From assembly GCA_037783415.1 (NCBI GenBank), contig JAZGTN010000037.1, positions 5,194,501 through 5,258,500 on the forward strand: 64,000 nucleotides of DNA, given 5' to 3'. Source of the DNA: Leptasterias polaris (lineage: Eukaryota > Echinodermata > Asteroidea > Forcipulatida > Asteriidae). The notes below the pieces were generated by a model, which saw nothing but the letters and a program-made list of their open reading frames with translations, was not told the DNA's origin and did not search any database. Shown here piece after piece: positions 37,881 through 49,800 of this stretch (position 1 is the first letter of the stretch; every line of letters starts with the position of its first letter). A program made the position numbers and the translations under genes.

Positions 37881-38778
37881 CAGTCGTTTGACCAGTTCCG
37901 GATCATTGACCAGTTCCGGATCATTGACCAGTTCCGGATCACTTAAACTTTGCAACAATGACATAATTAAATTACTTCTCACATTACCAATTTCTGTTGA
38001 TACATACATGAAGAATAACATCAAATAAACCAACAAACCCAAAATAAGGGGACCAACCTCATCGACAAATAAATTATGGTAATTTTTCTTAAGTTTGTCG
38101 GCGATAATGATCAATATTTACGCCCAAAAATGTTGGTTGAAAAACGCTGTTAAAACTTCTCACCTTTCAAATTTGAATGCCAGGGTGAATAACATTTATA
38201 TAAAATGGTAAGAATGTGTACAAAATATTTCACTTAAATACTGAGCAGGCGTTTTTGTTTTTTTTATGAGATAAAATTACTGAAATCGTTTGTTGGGAGG
38301 CATCGTACCCTTGCCCAGTTCCGGATCACTCAATATGTTGGTGCGTCAAAATGGTGGCGCAATCAGTTAGTTAAAATCACACGGCTGTTGTAGAAAGTTT
38401 GTCATTTAAGTTGCACTGGAAGCGTGCATTTTTATATTTCAAGGAATGTAAAACTACATGTAGGTCATCCAACAGCCGTCGATAACGTTGCATGTATTTT
38501 CAGTTTTATCAATGCCGGGATTGGGGGTAATGGTTTGCAATAGAGGGCGCGCTACTGATTCGGAATAGAATCAACCGATCCGGAACTGGTCAAACGGGTG
38601 ACGATACTTTTCTCGAAGCCACTTCAAAAGTATTAATTATTTTTTGCCAATGGATACTTGGTGAATGTTATGACATCTTTAGGTAAACTGATTAACTTTT
38701 GTTTGTTTAAAATGTTAAAGAGAATGCAACAAAAACATCGTGAATTCAAAAAGTGATCCGGAACTGGTCAAACGACTG
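37881..38778. mobile_element. TA-flanked element, copy 1 of an inverted pair
   Basis: 898 bp, CAGTCGTTTGACCAGTTCC ... GGAACTGGTCAAACGACTG, flanked by TA. The left end has three tandem TTGACCAGTTCCGGATCA motifs. More motifs lie inside near 38316 and 38576. No transposase ORF. CAG ends and TA flanks suggest a Tc1/mariner or pogo-type non-autonomous element. Confidence 0.8.
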
Positions 38779-38794
38779 TAGTAATAGTCTATTA

Positions 38795-39822
38795 CAGTCG
38801 TTTGACCAGTTCTGGATCACTTTTTGAATTCACGTTGTTTTTTGTTGCAATCTCTTTGACATCTTAAACAAAAAAGTTGATCAGTTTACCTAAACATGTC
38901 ATAAAACTCACCAAGTATCCACTGACAAAAAAAGATTAGTACTTTTGAAGAGGCTTTGAGAAAAGTTTCGTCACCTGTTTGACCAGTTCAGGATCAGTTG
39001 AATCTATTCTGAATCAGTAGCGTGCCCTCTATTGCAAACCATACTCCCATTCATAAAACTGTCTCTCACAGACACGAAACTTCAGAAGTGTGTTGGCATG
39101 GACTTGGACTTCCTTTCTTTAGTGAATGTCATGCAAGTGTTTTCAACAGCAGCGCAAAAACCCAGCAACAAAAACTAAAATAACAGCAACTTCAATATGA
39201 AAAAGTGAAGTGTGCCTAAAACTCAAAAGCAACATTGATCCCTCCATGTTTCATTTTCTCAAAAAAAAAAACAATCTACAAGAATTTGTTGAAGTAATGT
39301 ATCTCAAAAGCAATAAATAAACTTTCTACTGCAGCAGTATGATTTTACCTCACTTAGTAAGTTAGTGCGGCACCATTTGACGCAATGAGATGTTGAGTGA
39401 TCCCGAACTGGTCAAGGGTACAGTGCCCCCCCAAAGACGATTTTGGTAATTTCGTCTCCTCAAAAAAACAAGTTGACTGCAAGTATTTACGTGAACTATT
39501 TTTTACACATTCTTAGCATTTTACATTTAATGTTTTTCGCCCTGGCGTTCAAATTCTAAAGGTGAAAAGTTTTAACAGCATTTTTCAACCAACATTTTTT
39601 AACAAAATAATGATCAAAATCGCAGACAAACTTCAGGAAAATGGACATAATTTATTTGCCGATGATGTTTGGCACCTTATTTTGGGTTTGTTGGTTTAAT
39701 GGATGTAATTCTTCACATGTATCAACAGAAATTGGTAATGTGAGAAGAATATAATGATTTGGTTATTGCAAAGTTGAAGTGATCCGGAACTGGTCAATGA
39801 TCCGGAACTGGTCAAATGACTG
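38795..39822. mobile_element. TA-flanked element, copy 2, inverted
   Basis: 1028 bp, running as the reverse complement of copy 1 after a 16-bp gap. For example, GGGTTTGTTGGTTTAATGGA near 39690 mirrors 38022-38041. Two TGATCCGGAACTGGTCAA motifs sit at its right end. Confidence 0.8.
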
Positions 39823-39916
39823 TATTATTAAATTTTAAAACATTTGAATTTGATTGATGTCTTGATCTGGCTCTGGGAAGGGATTCTGATTGATTGTCAC
39901 TGACTATATGCTGTCG

Positions 39917-39940
39917 AGTGTCAGTGTCAGTGTCAGTGTC
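39917..39940. repeat. AGTGTC hexamer repeat
   Basis: Four tandem AGTGTC units upstream of ZNF277. Confidence 0.8.
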
Positions 39941-40261
39941 AACTCAATGTCATGTCACTGTCAGCATCAGGGCAGGCAGACTGAGGTATGGCCGGTGAAA
40001 TGCCCACGTCCGGGCCCCTGCCGGTGGCACTGTACTGTAACGTAGTAGTAGGCTAGTACTAAACTAATGTTTTTTTTTAATGTTATTTAATTTTAAAGAA
40101 CAAATGGGCAAATGGACAAATGCAATTCTCAATGAAAAAGGAATCATTTTCTATCAGAAATGGATGTGGAATGGTCGGTAGCTGCCGAGCAGATCAAAAA
40201 GGATGTGGAAATGGAACGATTGGTATCTTTGGTCTTGATCCCGGCCCCTGTCAACTTGTCT

Positions 40262-40362
40262 TGTCTGAACCGTCAAGTTGGCAAACCGTCAAGTTCTCTC
40301 ACTCTCAACCATTGAGTTGTCTCAATCGTTGAGTTGTCTCAACCGTCGAGCTGTCTGAGATT
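40262..40362. repeat. Diverged CAACCGTTGAGTTGTCT repeat
   Basis: About five loosely repeated CAACCGTYGAG/AACCGTCAAG segments, some palindromic. 470-570 bp before the possible ZNF277 start. Confidence 0.6.
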
Positions 40363-40834
40363 CATCATGCCATCTATTTTAATTTTAATGTACCTGAGTC
40401 AATTTTTAATTACAAAACAAGAAAATCCTTATTTAGGGAAGGAAAAAAAAGTAGCGTCAGCTGGCATTCAAACGCAGAGCATGTCCGGTTGAAAAGTGGG
40501 AGCATAAGCCTCTAGGCTACTACTAGTACTAGGATGTGGACAATAAATTCAGTAATGTATTATGTTTTATAAATCTGCTTCTGATTAACGCACCAAAGAA
40601 GGCGCTATATGATCTGCCAGTGAAACAGTGTTTTGGATTTTTTACTGTCGCCGGTAAAATAACCATTGCCTATAAAATAAAATAAAAATTCAGAGTATTC
40701 AAACGCTGAGGGGAATGTTTCTATTTTACCTTTTGGGTGCCGTGATACTACTTTAACTGACCCGATCCTCGCATCGTCGAAAAGTTTGACAATTTTGAAA
40801 TGTTTTAACTTTTAGCTCTAGTCTTGTATCATGT

Positions 40835-40886
40835 ATGTCAAAGGAAAATGACCAACAAGAGCTCCGATTGTCACAGGTAGATCAAA
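40835..40886 (+). CDS. ZNF277: Possible first coding exon of ZNF277
   Basis: ATG at 40835 opens MSKENDQQELRLSQVDQ and ends in phase 1 at a donor A|GTAATT. Skipping a 111-base intron joins it in frame to the exon whose acceptor TTTTCAG precedes 40998, continuing TNRSVMSVGD. The start at 41012 alone already gives the usual family length, so this exon may be UTR or absent. Confidence 0.4.
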
Positions 40887-43800
40887 GTAATTACCCTCTG
40901 CCAGAGAGTAACTGTTAATGTGATGTAAATACTATAAAGCCATGTGATTTTACTCTTCTTTTTACACATTTTGTTTTTCTTCCGTCTCAATTTTCAGCCA
41001 ATAGGTCAGTCATGTCAGTTGGAGACATGAGCCATACAGCAAGTCAAATTATAGGGCCCCTGAGCTTCCCAGAAGATGGCAATGCAGAGTGCTCCGCACC
41101 GGAGCAAGAGTCCGAGGGTGTGACCTGTGTACTTTGCTCCCTAGCATTTGATCTTGACAGGAACAAGACAGATTTCTTTAAGCATGTGCAAGTTGCCCAT
41201 AATTTAGTCATCGCTGATGTCAACCTCATTTGTGATCTGAAAAGGTAATTAGTCAAATTATCTGCCTTCAGAAGTTCAAATTGAATTCAGGTCTCATGAT
41301 AATTTTCCATCACAAAATCTTTTCTGTGAAGTTTTTTATGAGTATTTTTTATATACAAAGTTAAAGTTAAATGTCATAAGCACAGCTTGTTCGCCCCTTT
41401 GTGTTCGAAATTATTTTTTGTAAAGTGTTTGAAATTTTGATACGGTACATGTCTGATTCATTGAGCATTTGGACAATTAATTTGTGGTTTAATCTATAGC
41501 TGTCTTCATGGTATTGCCCCTACTTAATAATAATAATAATAATATTCAGTTTTTATATAGCGCTTTACACACCCGTAGGGCGTCTCAAAGCGCTTCACAC
41601 ATTATTACCCCTGGTCACTGGGCCATTTATTTCATTCCTTAAACCATCTCAGCTCCCTGGAGAGTATACAGCCTGTGCAACAAATATGCGCTACTAGGCT
41701 AAATCAATCACAAGAACCATCTCTGCCCTCACAGGTACCCATTTTACCCCTGGGTGGAGAGAAGCAATTATAGTTAAGTGTCTTGCTCAGGGACACAAGT
41801 GTCACGACCGGGACTCGAACCCACACTCTGCTGAACAGAAACACCAGAGCTTGAGTTCGGTGTTCTTATCCGCTCGGCCACGACACCCCACAGTGTCAAC
41901 AGTGTCAGCCAGTCAGACACCTACATTCTAAGAAAAAAATGATCTTGTCTCTCCCAGTAATCGCCACTACATCCTAGGGCATCAGGTCGGCTCAGTGGTT
42001 TCTTTCCCTGCCTTTCACCTCTGTGGACCCTGGTTCCAATCCCAACTCGGACCCAGAGTCCCTATGTGATTGCATGGGTTCTCTCCAAGGCATAATGACC
42101 TCTTGGTGATATGAGATGTATAAGAGCAGTTTTAATTTTGTTATTATTTGTGTTTGCACAAAAATAGATTTAGCTGTTGCAAACTGCAGCACAACACACT
42201 AAAACAAGTGTAGCCTTTGAGAAAGACTCTGCTAGGGTCAAGCGGTACGGCCATTAACATTTCAAAAATTTGTTCAGAATGAAAGAGAAGCAAAACAGAT
42301 TTGTTTATTTATAATTTTAGAAAATACACATAAACAACAAATATCCATATTTGATTTGAAAGGTTGTGGTGAAATGTTAGATTTCAAAAATAAAGGCCGA
42401 GATAACAAATATCTCCATTGCAAATGATATTTCTTAGGTGACTTTTCTTTTAACAAAGAGTTGTTTCTAAGAAAAACTGTCGTAGTAAGCTTGCGGGTAT
42501 AGCCATGTAAAAACTCATTTGGGAGAAGTGTTGGCTCTAAGCAGAACTGATGTGGTCCCACACACTGGTTCTTCTCAGATCAGGGCCCAATCTCATAGAG
42601 CTGCTTAAGCAGAAAATATTGCTTAACAATTGCCTGCTAAGCAGAAATGAGCAGGATACCAGTCACAAATTGTACATGTGACATGGTAGTTTACATGGTA
42701 ACCTTATTCTGGTAAGCATAATTTGTTTATGCTTAGCTTCTTTTTGTGCTTAAGCAGCTCTATGAAATTGGGCCCAGAGTTAACACCATCAGAGTTTTAT
42801 AATTGTTGTATCCGCAAGTTTACTACTATAGTTTTTTTCTTTCTTATGATCCACACCATACAAAGCTTCAAACATCACTTAAAAGTTGTTACTGTTTTGC
42901 ACAGCTATGTAGAGTATTGGCGGTTGAGGTTCAGCAATGCCTCGTTTACTGACGTCTGCACACTGGTCAAGTCAGCATCTCAGACCATCAGTCCTCAAGA
43001 TGGGTCAAGTAAGTTATGAACTCTTCAGGTATTAGATTTTTCTGATTTCAGGACTTTCTCAAAATAGTCCATGAGCCAGCCACACTTGCCGGTACCAACT
43101 ACGGCGAAAATCTTTTGAAAACTTTGTAGTAATCTAATTTTTTGGAAAGGCTATCATAAGTTTATGGTAAGTTGTGGATTATTTGCAACAAGAAAAGTGA
43201 TATTAGAAATAGTCCTTCAAGTTTGTACTTATAGACCGTGTGACCTGTGACATCACATGTTTACAAAAGAGCCACGGAGCCTGGACTTCCTGCAGGCATA
43301 GTTTGCACACAGCTCAATGGAAGAATACAATAAATCTTATGTTTTATGGAGATTAGTTGCACTGTCTGATTTTTCTCTAAAGATATGAAGAAAGGGGGGG
43401 ACATCTCAAAAGCTGTACAGCTGTTGCTTTTGTAACTCTTGAATTTATGTGAAAATTATGACACAAAATGTAAATTTTCCCATATAGCCTGTGTAGTATC
43501 TTGCCCGGCAGGAAACGCTTTAGAATGTACAAGGTCACTACTCTGTAAACAAAGGTAACATGGTCTATATGCCATGGACTATTACTACTACTATTAGACA
43601 TAGGCATTTGCTTGTGGTCTCCGCCTCAAATTGTGCATTGCTGGAATCACTGGTACTGCTCCCTACACAGCCTGTCTTTCCAGTACTGCTTTCCAATTTA
43701 CTTGAGCCATTACATTTTCTTGAAAAACCTGTCAAAGCAGCCACCAAAGGGAGAAAGAAATAGTCCACATTGTGTCCCAACCTGTAGTTTTGTATTGCTG

Positions 43801-46800
43801 GTGATGCACATAGTCTGTAAACCTCCTGAATTGTAAACAACTGGGGGGTTCGGGGGGGGGGGGGGGCAATAAGAGGGAACCCAGGCCACCAAGCCATTTT
43901 TCAGGACTTTCCACATTCGTCAAATCTCACTCACGGCCCCTTATAACATGGAATATTGGAGGGCGTTTTAGTGCTTTTTATCACTTTTCCTTTTTGATTT
44001 TGTTCACACTAATGTTGCCTTCTTCTTACTTGTTCCTTTTGTATTCCCCACATCAGGTATCCAGTATTATTTATTATCAGACATCATCCCAGAGGATAAG
44101 AAGTTACGGGAAGATCTTCAAGGAAAGAGGCTGCGTACAATTCTCGGCACCCAGCAGGGAGAGCGAGACGACTCCACTTTCTCAAGGGGGTGCCTCTTCT
44201 GTCGGGAACACTTTGAAGGCAACAGGGCGGAGCTGTTCAACCATATGGCATTCGATCACCACTTTAATGTCGGACAACCGAATAACATAGGTCAGTAATA
44301 CAGGCATGGAATTTGATGGAGGCCATGGTCTCTGTTGCCCCTGGGCTCAATTTTCATTTAGCTACTTAAGCGGAAAATATTGCTTGATAACAATTTTATG
44401 CTAAGCAAAAATGAGCAGGATACCGGTTACAGATGATACACTTGGGTTGTATTGTTATTGCATTTGAAACTATGCATTTTAGTTAATCAAAGGCAAAGTG
44501 TTTTACTGTGGACTATTGAGGAGACTTACTGTTGTTTTCTTCCTTCCTCCCATTATAAAACAGTTTTTGCTAATGAATTTCTGGACCTACTGGAAGGAAA
44601 GTTAAACAGGTCAGTTTGATTTATGCGTTTTCACACAATTTCTGATAGATGGCGTGCCATTTTGATTGTCTAACATCACATCCTACTTGAGATCTGAAGG
44701 TATATACAATAAAACTAACCTGTGAAAATTTCACTTCAAAAGGTGGTCGCGTTTTTGAGATATCACCGAAAAACCGGAGCGAATATTTCCACGCAGGAAG
44801 AATATTCCCTATAGGAGTACACAGTCTGAGAAGCGTTACGGCCGTAACGCTTCTCAGATTCAAATTTTGGGGGATAAAAAGTGATATTTTTTTCCATAAC
44901 CGTAGGACTTCGAAGTGAAAAGTTTCTCAAAATAAATTACACTATCCAAAGCTACTGTACTTCTTACCAAGTAAGTTTTTATTGCCATTAATTTTCAGAG
45001 TCATTACCAAACGTATACAGACCCTTTGAATTTTAGTCTGAAAGCTTACTGATTATGAAGTTCATACTAGAACCATTTTTTTCTGTGAAATATTTCCCTC
45101 TGAAATAAAGTCCTATTTGAGAAAACTGTCTGAAAACTTTTCAAAAAACACAACAGCTGATTGCAGTTGTTACAATCAAAATTAAGGACAATTGTGTTTA
45201 CATGCTGAAAATTTGGCATGTTTTTTCACTATTTTCAAAACAGCAAACTACAAACAAACAGAATACAGTCGACAAAGAAAATACAATTCAAGATTAAATA
45301 TTGGTAAAAAGACAAAGGTTCACGATGACACCAGCTTTTTGTGAAATTTGGCCACAGAGCTTGATTTCACAAAGAGCTGAGATTGATCTGAAATGGTGAA
45401 TCGGTCTTAATTGCTATGCAAGGTGCGATGTCACAATACAAATCACTATGGCAATATCGACAACCATTTTTAAGATAAAATCTAAGTGCTTTGTGAAATA
45501 TTCGATTTCACAAAGCACTAATATTGACAACCCATCTTTAGATGAATGTTATTGCTTTGTGACATCGAGCCCAGCTGGTCCTTTTACACTTTAGTTCTTT
45601 TCCAACTCTCCACCCCTTCCCCCAACCCTGACCCCACCTCAGTTTGAAGTGCCTCTACTGCGATAAAACCTTCAAGGACAGACCCACCCTGAAAGAACAC
45701 ATGAGAAAGAAGATGCACAAGAGACTCAACCCCAAGAATCCGATTTATGACAAGTTCTACGTCATCAACTACCTGGAGCTGGGCAAGAACTGGGAGGCGG
45801 TTAAGTCAGAGGAGGAAGGCGAGGGCGGTAACCTTGCCGATCTGGAGAAGGATGAGTGAGTATTACAGGAGAGTGGAATTCGTTGGCTGAGAATTGAAGA
45901 AGAGCAGAGTATACTGCTCGAAACGTCGAGACCAAACCGACTCTTTTCAGAGCCAACACTCCCACAAAAGAGATTTAATACACGGTTGTACCAGCAAGTT
46001 TACTATTTATTTATTTATTTATAGTTACTTCTTATTTCCACACCATGCAAAGCTTCAAACACCACTTATAAGATTCATTAGTGGAGTTTGTATGGATTTC
46101 ATCAAATTGGCTGTGCATATTTTTGAGCTCCTGGTAAATGGAGTTTATTGATCAAGAGTGGCCTCCAAAGTAACTGTTTGGCAAAAATTAGACAATAGAA
46201 TTAGCTGCTGCAAACTGCTTACCAAACAAAACGAGCTATGGTATAAATGCCCCCAAAAAGTTAATGGCTTGACGTTTCAACCCTCAGGCGAGTCTTTCTC
46301 TGGCTGATAGACAACACAACACACACATAAACAGGTAGACTGGTGCAACAAAATCAGTCAGGTGGAAAACACTCATTTTATGGAATATGGATTTTGTTTA
46401 TTTTTGGTTTATTTTGACAAAATTTTCTTTTAACAATTACGAATAAAAAATTGAAATTCACGGTGACCTTATAGCACTGAGCCGAGGAATTTACATCTTT
46501 AAATTGTAGAAATAAACTGTTGGGAGATTTCCTCCGTAGCAGTCAGTGTTGTGGGTCTCAAGACCTAATTTGTTGAGGTCTCGACTGAGTCACGGGTATG
46601 GTTTTGCCGACTCCATCCCAGTCTCACTCTCGGAGCAAAGGTCTCAAGGTTTTGTGTGGAGATCTTTTGAGACCTTGCTTTCATTTTCCTAATTATTTTT
46701 CCAACGAGTTGGTGACCAACTTTCTTTAGTATTAATAATATAGCATTCGGCTTTGAGAAAACTGAGGGCAATTTAGTTGAACTGATAAAACGCTTTTTAT

Positions 46801-49800
46801 TTTGAGATATCACTTTGTAAAATATTTACAAAAATATGATTAAATCCTATGTTTCCATAGCAACTGGGAGGACTGGCAGGAGGATTCTGGGATAGGTGCT
46901 GTGTGTCTATTCTGCTCAGTCAGTGCTGCAGATATCAAGATGTTGGAAACACACATGTTGAGTGAGCACAGATTCAATCTGGAACAAATCAAGCAGGGTA
47001 TGTTTTCTTGATAAAAAAATAAAGTTACCCCGCAGAGTTTGCACTTAACTTTTGTTGTCATTGACTAGCCAGCTGGACTAGTTAGCTGGTCATTTCATTA
47101 GTCTGTCAGCTTTTCCACTGGTTCGTATTTTAAGGTTTTCTTTCAGCTTGTCATTAGGATTCCTTGTATAAGTGACTAACACGCTCAGAGAGACAGCAGA
47201 TGTGGATATCACCACTGATTACAAAAACTAAAGTCTTAGACACCTGTTCAAGAACAATCAACTATAGGCAGCGAGATCAGGTTGACAGTCTTGGCTTAGT
47301 CACTTGTAGAGGCCAGTTCCATCAGTCAGCGAGGTGTACATGGGGTGTTTTCCAAACAATAAGCACAGCTACTGCTTCATGTGACATTTTTAAACAATGT
47401 GCTTTTCTTTCTCGATTTGGTATTACATCCGTTCAAGGAAAAATCCCTTTTTTATTCCCTTTTTTTACGAAGCCCATTAGCCGCTATCAACACCGGGGCC
47501 CAATTGCATACAAGTACAGCTGTTTAGGCACACATATTTATTTATTTATTTATTCATTTATTTATTCATTTATTTTTGTGTATTGTCTTGGCTAAGTGGT
47601 CTATTTCACAGGAGTAAAGTTCTGTGTTGTTACAGTGTGTGTTCGGTCCCAGTCATGGTACTTGTGTCCTTGAGCAAGACACTTAACTATTATTGCTTCG
47701 TCCTTCGGATTGCGCACCCAAAAGAACCCAGTGCACCTATCGGTAAGAGAAGGGGTTCGCTCGGGTGTTTCTGGCATAATTGGCAGCAGATTGCACCTTA
47801 TAATCTTGGTAACCCTTCATCATCATCATCATCATCAAGGCTTTAGTTGGTCCACCTGTTGGACAAAGCCCTCCTCATAAACCTTCCATTTGCCTCTCAC
47901 TCTCTCTCTAGCCACTCTTGTCCATGTAGCGATGTGCTACACGCTATTCATACTAATGCTGATCATCCTGGTGCAGCGTCCACAATTTTGCTCACAGACT
48001 TCTCCAAAGCATTTGATCATGGTGATCATACTACCGCCATCAAAAAGCTAATTGAGTTGGAGGTTGATCATGGCACTATCGCATGGATTGCTGACTTTTT
48101 GTCAGATCGCAAGCAGAGAGTTAAGTACAAAGACGCACTTGCTAATTGGTGTACTACACAAGCAGGAGTTCCACAGGGAACTAAAATCGGCCCTGTTGTA
48201 CTTCTTGCTATGATCAATGACTTTGTGGTCAGTCAGGAAAGCAACAATATTTCGCAATTCAAATATGTTGATGACCTTACTCTAGTTGAGAAGCGGCCAA
48301 AATCATCTGAATCCAAGTTATCTTCAGCGTTACACCACTTGCATGGGTGGTCATCCACAAATAGAATGCAACTCAATCTCAAGAAATGCCTCACAATGGA
48401 TGTTTGCTTCTCCAAAGACCAGCTGGTCCCTACTGTTCTGTCATTGGACGACCAGGCGCTGCAACATTGCAATAACATAAAGTTACTGGGCATTTTCATC
48501 CAATCGGACCTTAAATGGGACAAACAAGTCGGCAGCATGGTTAAACGTGCAAATAGTCGTTTGTACGTCCTTCGCACCCTCAGATACTATGCGCTTTCAA
48601 AACACGATCTGACTACAATTTACACTAGTTTTGTGAGACCAGTACTTGAGTATGCTACACCAGTGTGGTCTGGAGGACTCACCCGCAACCGATCGTCATT
48701 CAATCGAACAAATACAGAAGAGAGCTTGTAAGATCATTCTTGGGGATGCCTACACAGGATACACGGATGCACTTGAACATTTGGGACTCATCTCTCTTGA
48801 AGAGAGACGTGAACAATTATGTTATTCATTTGCTAAGTCCATGGAACTTGATTCTTCCCGTTTACATCATTTACTCCCTCAAACCAAGTCACATGGTTAT
48901 AATACCAGATCTGGTCCCTCCCACCGTCCTGAATTCACATGTAGAACTCAACGTTATAAAAATAGCCCCATTCCCCACCTTACTCGTATTTTAAACAACA
49001 ATTAAGCTCAATGCCAGTTTCCTTCCACTTTTTTTCTGTCATAGAGTCGCTGTGTTTTTTTAATTTCTTTTTTATTGCTTGGTTTCAACCATACCCTCTA
49101 AGTCATTGTTTAAGTTCTCCTTTTTCATACTTTTTTTTAAATTATCGTTGGTTTCCTTTTTATTGTCCCCCTTTATTTTAATTTTGACTTGCTTATAAGA
49201 CCTCTTTGCTTTCTCTGTTAATTCCAATCTTGTTTTTGTATTTCAAGTTTTTAATGTGTACATGTTCTAATGTTTTAATTTGGCCTCTGGCCGCGAATAC
49301 ATTTTTTATTGTGAATAAACCAATTCAATTCAATTCAATTCAATTCATGTGTGCTGTTATGCCATCTCTCCATCTTCACTTTTACTGTCCTCTCTTTCTC
49401 TTGCTTGTTCTAGGCTTCCACTCTGTCAGTCGTCTAGTCCACCTTGTAAACCCTTACAAGTTACAAGGTGTTATAAACGGGTCCCACAATTCAAAAACAC
49501 AGCATACCTGTCATTAAAGTAACAAGCTTTTTGAGACACCCATAGATAAAGCTCTATGTAAGAACCAAGTATTGTAATTATTTATATTGGCATCTTGTGA
49601 TACGTCAAAAATAAAGTTCCCTCTTTATCATCCGTGTCTAAGGTCTGAACTTCTACCTGCAAGTGAAGCTGATCAACTACATCCGACGCTGCGTCCACCA
49701 GCGAGCTTGTATCTCTTGTAAGGAATCGTTCCCAAGCAGAGCGGCGCTGCTTGATCACATGATATCACTGGGTCACATGACACAGCTCCCATCCAGGGAT

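Larger units (their letters stand above)
37285..40834. promoter_or_regulatory. Spacer between divergent DOCK and ZNF277 genes
   Basis: The 3.5-kb head-to-head interval must hold both promoters. Immediately upstream of DOCK lies CGGAAGT (37339-37345), an ETS-like core. The centre is occupied by the inverted element pair (37881-39822). No TATA box is evident for either gene. Confidence 0.5.

Noticed and set aside
41810..41890. Leu/Ser tRNA-like sequence on the minus strand
   Set aside because: The same head precedes SINE bodies elsewhere in the window; the arms are imperfect.
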